NCBI GenBank assembly: GCA_027023445.1
Contig: JALVVK010000015.1
Span: 1 to 61,837, forward strand
Length of the DNA stretch: 61,837 nucleotides
DNA from: Deltaproteobacteria bacterium
GTDB taxonomy: Bacteria > Desulfobacterota > Dissulfuribacteria > Dissulfuribacterales > JALVPX01
Reading direction: 5' to 3'
Of this stretch, positions 40,408 through 52,512 are shown in pieces (within the stretch, counting starts at the first letter, position 1; each line of letters opens with the position of its first letter). A model generated the notes under the pieces. The model had not been told where the DNA came from, ran no database searches, and worked only from the letters and a program-made list of their open reading frames with translations. A program made the position numbers and the translations under genes.

Positions 40408-41410
40408 ACCATATTACATGACCCCTGGAGATTTTTTGGGGGCCAGGCCTGTTGTCAACACATTCACTCGTTCGTTTTGGGCACAGGGGATAAAAGGCGC
40501 AGCCCCTGGCAGGGGCCAGAGATCGCGTTTTTGTATCCTCCCGGGCCTGAAGAGCGGCCAATCCGCTCTTTCCCCTGTTTTTCTCCCGTAAACTCAACCC
40601 CGGAACCGGGAGAGGCACTGCCGATATCAGGTATTCCGTGTACGGATGATGCGGCCCGCCGGTATCGGCCAGAAAGGCCCTGCTGCCCATGATCTCGACT
40701 ATCTGCCCCCTGTACATGACCGCCACCCGATGGCTCACAAACTGGACCACCGGCAGGTCATGGGATATGAAAAGAAAGGAAAGCCCCAGTTTTTCCCTGA
40801 GATCCAGCAGAAGATTTATGATCTGGGCCTGGATGGAGACATCCAGGGCGGATGTGGGTTCGTCCGCCACGATCAACCCGGGGCGGGTCGCGAGCGCCCT
40901 CGCAAGCCCTATTCTCTGGCGCTGTCCTCCGCTGAACTGATGAGGATACCGGTGCATTGCCTGCGGATCAAGACCTACTTCCCCGAGAAGCCTTGCCACC
41001 TCTTCCGTGTATTTTCCCCTGGGACATAACCTGTGTATCTTCAGAGGTTCACACAGGGTCTGGAAAACCGTTTTCTTGGGATTAAGCGATGAGGACGGAT
41101 CCTGAAACACCATCTGGACCTGTCTGCGGAAGGCCATGAGAGACTGCCTGTCCATGGCGTCGAGCTCTTTCCCCCTGTATCTGACCGTACCCGAGGTCCC
41201 GGGCTCAAGGCCCAGGATGATTCGCGCAAGGGTGGATTTGCCACAGCCGCTTTCGCCTACAAGGCCCAGGGTCTCTCCCCGGATTATGGAAAGATCCACC
41301 CTGTCCAGCGCCCGTACCGTATGCCCCCTGGTATCAAAAAAAACCTCTCTGGCCCTGTAGTCCTTTGTGAGCTGATGAACCTCTATTAATGTCTCAGGCG
41401 TATCCGTCAT
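40394..41410 (-). CDS. Oligopeptide/dipeptide ABC transporter ATP-binding protein (OppF/DppF-like)
   Basis: [20 protein letters not shown] Walker [39 protein letters not shown]. Confidence 0.92.
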   Translation of the reverse strand: MTDTPETLIEVHQLTKDYRAREVFFDTRGHTVRALDRVDLSIIRGETLGLVGESGCGKSTLARIILGLEPGTSGTVRYRGKELDAMDRQSLMAFRRQVQMVFQDPSSSLNPKKTVFQTLCEPLKIHRLCPRGKYTEEVARLLGEVGLDPQAMHRYPHQFSGGQRQRIGLARALATRPGLIVADEPTSALDVSIQAQIINLLLDLREKLGLSFLFISHDLPVVQFVSHRVAVMYRGQIVEIMGSRAFLADTGGPHHPYTEYLISAVPLPVPGLSLREKNRGKSGLAALQAREDTKTRSLAPARGCAFYPLCPKRTSECVDNRPGPQKISRGHVIWCDKV

Positions 41411-41417
41411 AAAAGGT

Positions 41418-42974
41418 CTATTCAAAGAGAACCCTGCCGGTCATGTCTCCGGGAATGGGCAGACCCATTATGCGAAGGATGGTGGGGGCCACATCGGCCA
41501 GGATGCCCCTGCGCAATGTACTTTCCCGCCGGGTGTCATCTATCAGGTAAAGCGGCACGGGAGACGTGGTATGCGCCGTGTGCGGGCCTCCATCGGTATC
41601 GATCATCATCTCGGCGTTTCCATGGTCAGCAGTAACAATTGCCGCGTATCCCCTGGCCTTCCACGCGTTCACGATCCTGCCCACACAGGAATCAACCGTA
41701 TGACAGGCCTTGATGGCAGCTGGCAGAACACCCGTATGCCCGACCATGTCCCCGTTTGCGAAATTGACTACGATCAGGGAATACCTGTCCTGTTCGATTC
41801 GCTCCATGAGCCGGTCAGCCACGGTAAAGGCACTCATTTCCGGTTTAAGGTCATATGTGGCCACCTCCCTGGGAGAGGGGACAAGGATCCTGTCCTCTCC
41901 CTCAAAGGGTGTTTCTTCCCCGCCGTTGAAAAAATACGTCACATGGGCGTACTTTTCGGTTTCCGCTATTCTCAACTGACTGAGCCCGGCCTCGCTTACC
42001 TGCTGGCCGAGTATGTGTTCCAGGTGCTCCGGTGGAAAGGCAACCGGCAGGTCAAATGTTTCGTCGTAAAGTGTCATTGTAGAGAAACCGGAAAGCCGAG
42101 GCCTGTCAGAGACATCGAATTCTGAGAATCCCTTTTCAGTAAAGGCCCTGGTAAGCTCCCTTGCGCGGTCCGCCCGGAAGTTGAAAAATATTATGCCGTC
42201 TCCGTCCCTGACCCTGGAATCCCGCCCCCCGGATTCTCCTGTGAGGATTACGGGTTTTACAAACTCGTCGGTTTCTCCCCGCTCATAGGCATCCCTGAGG
42301 GCGGCTGCCGGGTCCTGGCCATGTGCCTGGTATCCCTCGCCCCTTACCAGGGCGGCATAGGCCCGCTCCACGCGGTCCCAGCGTTTGTCACGGTCCATGG
42401 CATAAAAACGGCCGATCAGGGTGGCGATGACCGCGGAGCCGTTATCCGCAATGTACCTGTTAAGCCTTTCAATGTGTTCGGCGCCGCTGGTGGGCGGGGT
42501 GTCTCTTCCATCCAGAAAGGCATGGACATAAATCCGGTCCAGCCCGTTATCCCACGCGAGCTTCAGCAGGGCGAAAAGGTGCTCCATCTGGCTGTGCACC
42601 CCGCCGTCAGATACCAGGCCGAAAAGATGCAGGGCGCCCCCGCTGGCCTTAATCCCCCGGACAAGGGACAGGAATACCTGATTTTTAAAGAAACTCCCGT
42701 CTTTAATGGCCATGTTTATCCTGGTGAGTTCCTGATAAACAATGCGGCCGGCGCCCAGGTTCAGGTGCCCGACCTCCGAATTGCCCATTTGCCCCGCTGG
42801 CAGGCCCACGGATTCGCCGGACGCGGATACAAGTGTCAGGGGATATTCCTTTCCGTAACGGTCCAGGTTGGGGGTTTCGGCAAGCCTTGTTGCATTCCCT
42901 TCGGTCTCCTCCCTCCAGCCCCAACCGTCCATGATAACCAGCATTGTGGGTCTTATGTCACCAGGCCTGTTCAT
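41418..42974 (-). CDS. gpmI: 2,3-bisphosphoglycerate-independent phosphoglycerate mutase
   Basis: LVIMDGWGWREE, GNSEVGHLNLGAGRIVYQ, FLDGRDTPP, VTADHGNAE. Confidence 0.97.
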   Translation of the reverse strand: MNRPGDIRPTMLVIMDGWGWREETEGNATRLAETPNLDRYGKEYPLTLVSASGESVGLPAGQMGNSEVGHLNLGAGRIVYQELTRINMAIKDGSFFKNQVFLSLVRGIKASGGALHLFGLVSDGGVHSQMEHLFALLKLAWDNGLDRIYVHAFLDGRDTPPTSGAEHIERLNRYIADNGSAVIATLIGRFYAMDRDKRWDRVERAYAALVRGEGYQAHGQDPAAALRDAYERGETDEFVKPVILTGESGGRDSRVRDGDGIIFFNFRADRARELTRAFTEKGFSEFDVSDRPRLSGFSTMTLYDETFDLPVAFPPEHLEHILGQQVSEAGLSQLRIAETEKYAHVTYFFNGGEETPFEGEDRILVPSPREVATYDLKPEMSAFTVADRLMERIEQDRYSLIVVNFANGDMVGHTGVLPAAIKACHTVDSCVGRIVNAWKARGYAAIVTADHGNAEMMIDTDGGPHTAHTTSPVPLYLIDDTRRESTLRRGILADVAPTILRIMGLPIPGDMTGRVLFE

Positions 42975-43354
42975 CTCGTCACCTCTTTTCCAGGCAATAT
43001 ATTGGCATCCTGATTTATTTCGACATCCATGCGCGGCGCCTGGCTCCACAACCCTTCCAGATCATAGAATTCCCTTACCGGGCCGTAAAACAGATGCACC
43101 ACCACGTCTCCATAGTCCATGAGGATCCATTTCCCCTCTTTTTCCCCTTCCAGGCCCACGCAGCGAATTCCCTTTTTCCTGAGAGCGCGGCGCATCTTGT
43201 CCGCCATGCCCTGAACATGTCTGGTAGAAAGACCGTGGGAAATTATGAAGTAGTCTGCCAGGGAGGACAGCCCCTTTACATCCAGGATTACTACGTCCTC
43301 TCCCTTGTTTCCAATGACCTCCGACGCGATCTCCTTGACTTTTTCCAAAGGCAA
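42971..43354 (-). CDS. rsfS: Ribosomal silencing factor
   Basis: DVKGLSSLADYFIISHGLSTRHVQGMAD, WILMDYGDVVVHLF. Confidence 0.94.
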   Translation of the reverse strand: MPLEKVKEIASEVIGNKGEDVVILDVKGLSSLADYFIISHGLSTRHVQGMADKMRRALRKKGIRCVGLEGEKEGKWILMDYGDVVVHLFYGPVREFYDLEGLWSQAPRMDVEINQDANILPGKEVTR

Positions 43355-43475
43355 TCTCCTTGTTAAAATCTGCCTGACCCGGGTTTTAGAGCAATATCAA
43401 ATGGTAAATGTTGAATGTTAAATTGCAGATGGCAACCTGCTGCATGCCGTAACCAGGGCGTCAACAGATAGCCGG

Positions 43476-44150
43476 TCACCGGGTGTATAGGCCGTGTTTT
43501 TCAATATATGTTAAGACCTGTTCCGGTAAAAGGAAGCGGACAGAGCGCCCTTTTCTGAGTCTTTCCCTGATATCCGTAGAGGATATCTCAAGGGATGTGA
43601 CCCTGAAAAGCACTATATCGCCCTTTCCCGACGCGCTGTAAACCCGGCCGTTATCTTTCAGAACATGGGAGGGAAAGGCCTTTTGAACCACATCCCTTAC
43701 CTTGTCCCGGCAGGCCCCGCTCCTGCCCATGACCACAATATGGGCATAGTCTGTCAGATGATTATAGTCCTTCCATGTCTGAATATCCACGAAGGCGTCA
43801 GAACCCATGATGAAATATATGCCGATATTTTTATCCAGCCTGCTCCTTAGAAGCCTGAGGGTATCAATGGAAAAAGAAGGGCCGGGGCGTTCGGCCTCAA
43901 GGCCGCAGGCCCTGAAATGTCTGACAGGGGCCACCGCGGCCTGTACCATGGAAAAACGGTGATGAAACGGGGTCAGCGCCCCGTGCTGTTTGTGTGGCGG
44001 ACAGGCGGCAGGCGCGAACCAGACTTCGCTCAGCCCAAGGCCCTCCCAGACCTCTTCCGCGGAGCGGAGGTGGCCTATATGTACAGGGTCAAGGGTGCCC
44101 CCAAGGAAACCTATCCCGGGCGTGCCTTTCTGTTCACCGGGCTCAACCAC
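43476..44150 (-). CDS. nadD: Nicotinate-nucleotide adenylyltransferase
   Basis: IGFLGGTLDPVHIGHLRSAEEV, SSTDIRERLRKGRSVRFLLPEQVLTYIEKHGLY. Confidence 0.95.
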   Translation of the reverse strand: MVEPGEQKGTPGIGFLGGTLDPVHIGHLRSAEEVWEGLGLSEVWFAPAACPPHKQHGALTPFHHRFSMVQAAVAPVRHFRACGLEAERPGPSFSIDTLRLLRSRLDKNIGIYFIMGSDAFVDIQTWKDYNHLTDYAHIVVMGRSGACRDKVRDVVQKAFPSHVLKDNGRVYSASGKGDIVLFRVTSLEISSTDIRERLRKGRSVRFLLPEQVLTYIEKHGLYTR

Positions 44151-45409
44151 TAAGACCTTACCTGTCCGTCCCCGTAGGCAATAAACTTGGTGGTGGTAAG
44201 TTCCTCCAGCCCCATCGGTCCGTAGGCGTGAAGTTTGGATGTGCTGATTCCGATTTCCGCCCCGAGACCGAGCTGGCCGCCGTCATTGAATCTCGTGGAC
44301 GCGTTCGCAAGGACCAGGGAGGCATCCACCTCGGCCACAAATCTCCTGGCCCTGGCATAATCCCTGGTTACAATGGCCTCCGTATGGTTGGATCCGTACT
44401 TGGCTATATAGTCCATGGCCTGTTCCATGGAATCAACCACCCTGACGGCAAGAACCAGATCAAGGAATTCCCTGCCCCAGTCATCTTCCGAGGCTGCCTT
44501 TGCATCCGGAAGAATGCCGCAGGTAACAGGGCACCCCCTGATTTCAACACCTGCCTTGCTGAACGCCTCAGCCATAACGGGCAGGAATTCCTTGGCAACA
44601 TCCCTGTGCACCAGCATGCCCTCCATGGCATTGCATACCCCGGGCCTCTGCACCTTGGAATTGAAGCAGATGTCCCTTGCCATCTCAAGATCCGCGCCCC
44701 TGTCCACATACACATGGCACACGCCCTTGTAATGTTTCAGCACCGGGATCCTGGAATTTTCCGTAACAAAGCGTATAAGCCCCTCCCCGCCCCTGGGGAT
44801 AATGACATCTATTTCTTCCTCCCTTTTCAGGAGTTCGGTCACCGCATCCCGGTCCGTGGTGGGCACAACCTGGACGGCCTTTCCGTTCACGGAAAACTTG
44901 TCCAGTGCCCTCTGCATGATACCGGCAAGGGCCAGGTTGGAATGCAGGGCATCAGAGCCTCCCCTCAGCAGCACCGCGTTGCCCGCCTTGAGACACAGGC
45001 CTGCGGCGTCAATGGTGACATTGGGCCGGGATTCAAAGATCATGCAGATGACTCCCAGCGGAACCCTCACTTTGCCCACAGTAAGACCATTTGGACGTTT
45101 CCACATTTTCGGAATCTCGCCCACCGGGTCAGGCAGGGTGGCCACCTCCCTCAGGCCTCCAGCCATGGATTCAATGACCTTGTCAGAAAGAGTGAGCCGG
45201 TCAATAAAAGCGGAAGAAAGCCCCTTCTGCCTGGCCGCCTTGAGGTCCTTTTCATTCTCGGCCTGCAGCATCCCCCTGGATGTGAGGATCATGTCCGCTG
45301 TCCACAGCAGGACCCTGTTTTTTACAGATGTGGAAAGCCCCGCCACATCTCGTGCCGCCCTTCTGGCATCCTTTGCCATATCCGCGATTATGTTTTTTAT
45401 TTCCCCCAT
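44150..45409 (-). CDS. proA: Glutamate-5-semialdehyde dehydrogenase (start [13 protein letters not shown])
   Basis: [56 protein letters not shown]. Confidence 0.96.
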   Translation of the reverse strand: MGEIKNIIADMAKDARRAARDVAGLSTSVKNRVLLWTADMILTSRGMLQAENEKDLKAARQKGLSSAFIDRLTLSDKVIESMAGGLREVATLPDPVGEIPKMWKRPNGLTVGKVRVPLGVICMIFESRPNVTIDAAGLCLKAGNAVLLRGGSDALHSNLALAGIMQRALDKFSVNGKAVQVVPTTDRDAVTELLKREEEIDVIIPRGGEGLIRFVTENSRIPVLKHYKGVCHVYVDRGADLEMARDICFNSKVQRPGVCNAMEGMLVHRDVAKEFLPVMAEAFSKAGVEIRGCPVTCGILPDAKAASEDDWGREFLDLVLAVRVVDSMEQAMDYIAKYGSNHTEAIVTRDYARARRFVAEVDASLVLANASTRFNDGGQLGLGAEIGISTSKLHAYGPMGLEELTTTKFIAYGDGQVRS

Positions 45410-45469
45410 CAAAATCCTCCCGTCATATTTTAAGGGGAATATACATTTCCCCGGTTTATCAGAAAATGC

Positions 45470-45587
45470 ATTTTTTTGATTAGTTATGGACACACAAGGA
45501 CATACATGGACAAAAGGCAAAATGTTTCCAGGGGCGCATTTTCATGCTTCGTTGTGCCCGCCCCGGGAATGACCGCTACCATGAAAA
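45470..45587 (+). repeat. Repeat C copy 2
   Basis: ATGGACACACAAGGACATACATGGACAAAAGGCAAAATGTTTCCAGG...GTTGTGCCCGCCCCGGGAATG...TACCATGAAAA. Confidence 0.65.
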
Positions 45588-45730
45588 CAGTTCAAGGCCG
45601 AAAGCTTAAGGCAAAAGATGGTAAAAACCAATTTTATTTTTAAATTCAGCAAATTGCAACAATTTATCACCTTGATTTATCATTAACCATTAACAATTAA
45701 CCATTAACAATTTAACAGATCCGTCTCACG

Positions 45731-47916
<2,186 letters not shown>

Positions 47917-48029
47917 TCATTTACCGTAAAAAGGTTTTAAGGGTGTTAGGCTTGAAGTGTTCATGAAGGGAAAGGGGAAACAGTTTCTGCCCGCTGAAAT
48001 AGCGGAAAAAGCATTTTTTATGTTTTCAG

Positions 48030-48076
48030 GGGACAAAAAACAACAAGTTGCAGCCCATTAATACGGGCCGCAACCT
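48030..48076 (-). terminator. Possible rho-independent terminator downstream of rpmA
   Basis: Imperfect stem GTTGCAGCCC/GGGCCGCAAC followed on the minus strand by a T-rich run. Confidence 0.5.
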
Positions 48077-48118
48077 GCCGCCATGATCTGTCTTGCTGAT
48101 TAAAAACAGGAAGGGGAG

Positions 48119-48379
48119 TTATGCCGCCTGAACCGGATACACGCTGACGCGTTGACGGTTACGCACGACCTCGAACTTCACCACCCCGTCTATCTTGGAA
48201 AAAAGGGTGTAATCTCTGCCAATCCCCACATTATTGCCAGGATGAAAACGGGTTCCAAGCTGCCGGACAAGGATGTTCCCGGCCCTTACCTTCTGGCCAC
48301 CATACCGCTTTACTCCACGGCGCTGTCCTTTACTGTCACGACCATTGCGAGAGCTTCCACCTGCCTTCTTATGTGCCAT
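48119..48379 (-). CDS. rpmA: 50S ribosomal protein L27
   Basis: [48 protein letters not shown]. Confidence 0.98.
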   Translation of the reverse strand: MAHKKAGGSSRNGRDSKGQRRGVKRYGGQKVRAGNILVRQLGTRFHPGNNVGIGRDYTLFSKIDGVVKFEVVRNRQRVSVYPVQAA

Positions 48380-48393
48380 TTGACTCTCCTCCC

Positions 48394-48705
48394 TTAACCG
48401 GTAATTTCCTTCACCTCAAGAGAGGTGTAGGGCTGGCGGTGACCCCGCTTTACCTTATAACCCTGGCGGCGTTTCTTTTTCATCACCACTACCTTCCTGC
48501 CCTTGCCATGTTCCAGTACTTCGGCCTTGACAACCATGCCATCTATAATGGGCCGCCCGACCTTTACATCAGAACCGTCGGAGTAAAGCAGAACCTCGTT
48601 CAGCTCCACCTGCGCGCCCACATCGGCGTTTATCTTCTCAACCCGGAATACCTCTCCGGGAGATACCCTGTACTGTTTGCCGCCTGTTTTAATAACCGCG
48701 TACAT
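48394..48705 (-). CDS. rplU: 50S ribosomal protein L21
   Basis: [49 protein letters not shown]. Confidence 0.98.
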   Translation of the reverse strand: MYAVIKTGGKQYRVSPGEVFRVEKINADVGAQVELNEVLLYSDGSDVKVGRPIIDGMVVKAEVLEHGKGRKVVVMKKKRRQGYKVKRGHRQPYTSLEVKEITG

Positions 48706-48910
48706 TATGCCTCCACATACCTGCCATAAAATGTGTTTAAAATTTAGATGAAAAGACCTCCAGGATCAAGCCCGGAAGCAGCGCACAAAATTAACATCTG
48801 TGTAGATTATGTCAAGATTTTTCGTCACTGAATTCCAAAAACCTTGCTTTTACGCGGTATTACTGGTTGATGACCTTGCAAAAAGCCTTTTCTCACGCAG
48901 CGGCACCTTT

Positions 48911-49072
48911 AACCGTGAAAATATAATGTTAAATGGTAAATGCTGAATGTTAAATTAAGGTACAAGGTTATTATATCTTTCTGAATTTAATAAAAATCTG
49001 TTTGCCACAATTTACCATTTATCATTCAACATTTTCATGCTTTGGGGTGCGAAGCACCACTTGGCATGAAAG
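48911..49072 (+). repeat. Repeat A copy with REP-like hairpin
   Basis: AACCGTGAAAATATAATGTTAAATGGTAAATGCTGAATG...TTTCATGCTTTGGGGTGCGAAGCACCACTTGGCATGAAA. Confidence 0.75.
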
Positions 49073-49349
49073 TCTGAGTTTAATAACAATAGACTACTTT
49101 TGACTCCTTTGCGAGCTTTGCGCCTTTGCGTGATATTTTGTTTTTCTTGTGAAATCGTGAGGTTTTTACCCCGTGCGGGGTGAGACGAAGACCTCAGTGA
49201 AACGGGAGTATACAGAAAAAACCTTTTGCGCTAAACTTGATAAGTGATAATCATCCGGCTGGCGGCCCTGGACATAAACCCGGGATAAAATCCGCTCATG
49301 GATCACGGTTCACAGGTCACGGACTTGATTTATCCGGAGTTTTCCGCGC

Positions 49350-49814
49350 ATGGACAGCATAACGGTTGCACAATTTTTAAAAAAACTCCCTGCTGACCGC
49401 CTCTCCCCCGTTGTGGAATCCGGGTCAACACTGGAAGACGTGGTAAGGGCCATGGTCAGGGGGTATGGCAGACGTGTGGTATATATCACGGATACAGAAG
49501 GGGCTCTTGTGGGGGGCATTACGCTTAATTACTTGAAAAATTTGATATTACGCTATCGCCTTGGAAACAGTCTGGGAGACTCCGGGGTATTGACCGAAAA
49601 GGTCGCGGAGGTTTTCTGGTGTGAAAAGGCCGCGGACTGCATGGAAACAGACATCCCTGTCTGCCGTCGTCATGAGCCGCTTTCATCTGCGATTGACCGC
49701 ATGTTAGAGTACGATACCACGGATATCCCTGTAGTGGACCGCAACAACAGGATACTGGCCTCCATAGACATCCTTGACATCATGCATCTGTGGCTCAGGG
49801 GTGGGATGGACTGA
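49350..49814 (+). CDS. CBS domain protein (antiporter-associated)
   Basis: METDIPVCRRHEPLSSAIDRMLEYDTTDIPVVDRNNRILASIDILDI CBS pattern. Confidence 0.8.
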   Translation: MDSITVAQFLKKLPADRLSPVVESGSTLEDVVRAMVRGYGRRVVYITDTEGALVGGITLNYLKNLILRYRLGNSLGDSGVLTEKVAEVFWCEKAADCMETDIPVCRRHEPLSSAIDRMLEYDTTDIPVVDRNNRILASIDILDIMHLWLRGGMD

Positions 49815-49817
49815 AAC

Positions 49818-51041
49818 ATGGTAGAAAATCCGCTTCTTGCAGCTGGCATCCTGATGCTTCTCGCTTTCTGGGGCGGCAGGGCGGCCAATGCGGTCAAACT
49901 TCCAAGGGTAAGCGGTTATCTCCTGTCAGGCATTATTCTCAGTCCCTCTCTTACCGGGATCCTGTCCCACCACCTTGTGGATCAGGATCTACAGGTTATC
50001 ACGGAAATCGCCCTCGCGATAATAGCCTATTCCATTGGCGGAAGCCTGGATTACAGGCGTCTCAGGCATCTTGGAAAAATTATCCTCTGGATTACCATAT
50101 TACAGGCAGCAGGGGCGTTCCTGGTCACAGCCACCGTGCTGGTGCCGGTTTTACCGGCCATAACCGGGCTGCCAGCCGGAAAGGAACAGGTGTTTCAGGC
50201 ATTTTTGCCCATGGCCCTGGTAATGGGAGCCATATCCGCGGCAACCGCCCCTGGAGCGGTCCTTGCCATAATCTCGGAATTGCGGGCAAGCGGGCCGTTT
50301 ACCACAACACTGCTTGGAGTCATCGCCCTGGATGACGCGCTTACCATTATACTGTTCGCAGTGGCGGGCACCGTTGCCCATGGCCTTATCAGCCCTGACG
50401 GCATGGAAATAGCGCATCTTATACGCATGCCGGCAATGGAAATAGGGCTTTCCCTCGCGCTTGGAATTCTGTGTGGTTTTGCGCTCAAGCACATGGGCAG
50501 AATCACCCATCGTGGTGAGTCCGCCATCATGGTGGTGTTAGGCACGCTGTTTCTCGCCGCCGGAGCGGCTGTTGCCTTGCATGCCTCACCACTGTTAACA
50601 AGCATGACCATCGGTTTTTTCCTGGTCAACATGGACCGGGGCCATCATGTGCTCTTTGAATCCATTGAAAAGATAGAAGAGCCGGTGTTCGGACTTTTTT
50701 TCGCGCTCGCAGGGGCGCATCTGGATCTTTCCGTGATTAAAACCGCCGGTGTTCTCGCCGTTATCATACTGTTTTCCCGCATAGTCGGCAAACAGGTGGG
50801 GGCGCTTGCCGGTGCGAAGATATCCGGCGCATCCAGGGAGGTCAGACGCTATCTTGGGTTTGCCCTTTTTCCCCAGGCAGGCGTCACAATCGGCCTGGTG
50901 CTGGCGGCGCGGGATATCTTCCCGCCGCACCTGGCAGAGATAATGATAAATGGCGTGGTGGGAACCGTGATTATAAACGAGATAGTTTCTCCTCCCCTTT
51001 TAAAATACTGTCTTCATAAGGCAAAAGAGGTTAAAATTTAA
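49818..51041 (+). CDS. CPA2/Kef-type cation:proton antiporter
   Basis: Multiple hydrophobic segments; VSGYLLSGIILSPSL, GSLDYRRLRHLGK, DDALTIILFAV. Confidence 0.88.
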   Translation: MVENPLLAAGILMLLAFWGGRAANAVKLPRVSGYLLSGIILSPSLTGILSHHLVDQDLQVITEIALAIIAYSIGGSLDYRRLRHLGKIILWITILQAAGAFLVTATVLVPVLPAITGLPAGKEQVFQAFLPMALVMGAISAATAPGAVLAIISELRASGPFTTTLLGVIALDDALTIILFAVAGTVAHGLISPDGMEIAHLIRMPAMEIGLSLALGILCGFALKHMGRITHRGESAIMVVLGTLFLAAGAAVALHASPLLTSMTIGFFLVNMDRGHHVLFESIEKIEEPVFGLFFALAGAHLDLSVIKTAGVLAVIILFSRIVGKQVGALAGAKISGASREVRRYLGFALFPQAGVTIGLVLAARDIFPPHLAEIMINGVVGTVIINEIVSPPLLKYCLHKAKEVKI

Positions 51042-51063
51042 TCACGAATTTACAGGTGGCACC

Positions 51064-51501
51064 ATGGGGAAAAAGATTAGGGAAATACTCAACAGGGTCC
51101 CTGAACATTCCTACATACAGGTCCCTGAAAACGCGTGTGTTGAGAGCGTGGCCGAAGAGATGTCTAAAAAACCTGGGATAAGAATAAGTTATGTGGTAGA
51201 TGAAGAAGGAAGGCTTAAAGGGACCCTGTCCCTGGGCTGCCTCATCAGAAATCTTACGGCCAAAAGGCACCGGCCCCGCTTTCATAAGCGCTCCATCATA
51301 GAGAGCATTACCTGCCGTAGGATCGGGGATATAATGGAGCGGGACGTGCTTTACACACGGGTGGACGATGATATTGAGAATGTGCTTGACCTTATGCTGG
51401 AAAACAACATCAAGGACATCCCCGTTCTGGATAGAGAAGGGAAAATTATAAGCAATATCGGGTTGCTCGACCTGTGGAGGCTTTCCGGGCATACTGGTTG
51501 A
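51064..51501 (+). CDS. CBS domain protein (second copy flanking the antiporter)
   Basis: GDIMERDVLYTRVDDDIENVLDLMLENNIKDIPVLDREGKIISNIGLLDL. Confidence 0.82.
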   Translation: MGKKIREILNRVPEHSYIQVPENACVESVAEEMSKKPGIRISYVVDEEGRLKGTLSLGCLIRNLTAKRHRPRFHKRSIIESITCRRIGDIMERDVLYTRVDDDIENVLDLMLENNIKDIPVLDREGKIISNIGLLDLWRLSGHTG

Positions 51502-51526
51502 TCCGCGCAGATGAAAGGGCTGCATA

Positions 51527-52156
51527 ATGAGACGCTACAGACGCAAATACTACGATTTTTTCTCCCATTTCTATGATTGGATCATCAACCTGCATTCAAA
51601 GGACAGGAGTCTTTCTCTCAGGCATTACCTGGCGAAAAAAACCGGGGCCAGGGATGGCGACACGGTCCTTGATCTTTGTACCGGGACCGGGTCCGTGGCG
51701 ACGGTCATGTCAGAATACGTACCCAAGGGAATGGTCGTGGGCGCGGATTTTTCCATGGGTATGCTGATAAAGGCCAGGGAAAAAGCACGGAGGAAGGGTC
51801 TTAAAAACGTCTTTTTCGTGGCCGCCGACGCGGCCAGCCTGCCTTTCAGGCCAGATGCCTTTGACGTGGTAACCTGTTCCCATGCCATATACGAGCTTAC
51901 CGGGCAGACGAGAAAGTTCGCGTTAGAAGAAATAAAACGCGTACTCAGGCGCGGCGCTCCATTCTGCATGATGGAACACGAGGAGCCCAGGCAGCCTGTT
52001 ATCAGATTCCTGTATCACCTGAGGCTTCGTTCCATGGGCAGGGAGGGCCGTCAGATAGTCAAAAACGAAATGCAGGAACTTAAATCAATATTCAGTGAGG
52101 CGACCAGGGAAATCACGTCAACAGGAAAAACCAAGCTCATATGCGCGCGAAAGTAG
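51527..52156 (+). CDS. Class I SAM-dependent methyltransferase (UbiE-like)
   Basis: VLDLCTGTGSVATVMSEYVPKGMVVGADFSMGML, PFRPDAFDVVTCSHAIYEL. Confidence 0.88.
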   Translation: MRRYRRKYYDFFSHFYDWIINLHSKDRSLSLRHYLAKKTGARDGDTVLDLCTGTGSVATVMSEYVPKGMVVGADFSMGMLIKAREKARRKGLKNVFFVAADAASLPFRPDAFDVVTCSHAIYELTGQTRKFALEEIKRVLRRGAPFCMMEHEEPRQPVIRFLYHLRLRSMGREGRQIVKNEMQELKSIFSEATREITSTGKTKLICARK

Positions 52157-52512
52157 CGGATTGACATTCACCCGCAGAGCCATCACCAAGACCTGTGAGC
52201 CATATGCCCCATCACGCATGAGCAGGGACAAAAATTTTGCTTTGGAGGCTGTTTCTGGTGCCCTCTTCCATCTGGAACAGAAAGTCCTGCTTCATCATTT
52301 TCCGGCCCGCGCCTTAAAGGAACGAGCCATCCATTCATAATTCATAGAGGAAATGATCTGTGTCCGTCTGTGCAAATCCGTGTCCCATTTTTTCTGCGGG
52401 CACATATATTCTTTTCGCGGTCTTGGGGTCAACTGAGGGAAGGCCCTGTACGGGAAAGCCGTATACTCGGTTTGATGAGGGAGCCTTGATGAAAGGCAGA
52501 ACTTTGGTGAGA

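Noticed and set aside
42321-43013. 230-aa plus-strand ORF over gpmI
   Set aside because: Antisense shadow of GpmI.
43994-45433. 479-aa plus-strand ORF antisense to proA and the nadD start
   Set aside because: proA and nadD on the minus strand are unmistakable; the antisense translation is Gly/Pro/Arg-rich with no recognisable motif, typical of a shadow frame in GC-rich DNA.
49206-49240. Possible regulatory RNA around GGTTTTTACCCCGTGCGGGGTGAGACGAAGACCTCAGTGAAACGGG
   Set aside because: A short ACCCCG/CGGGGT stem exists but no known riboswitch or ncRNA pattern is recognisable.
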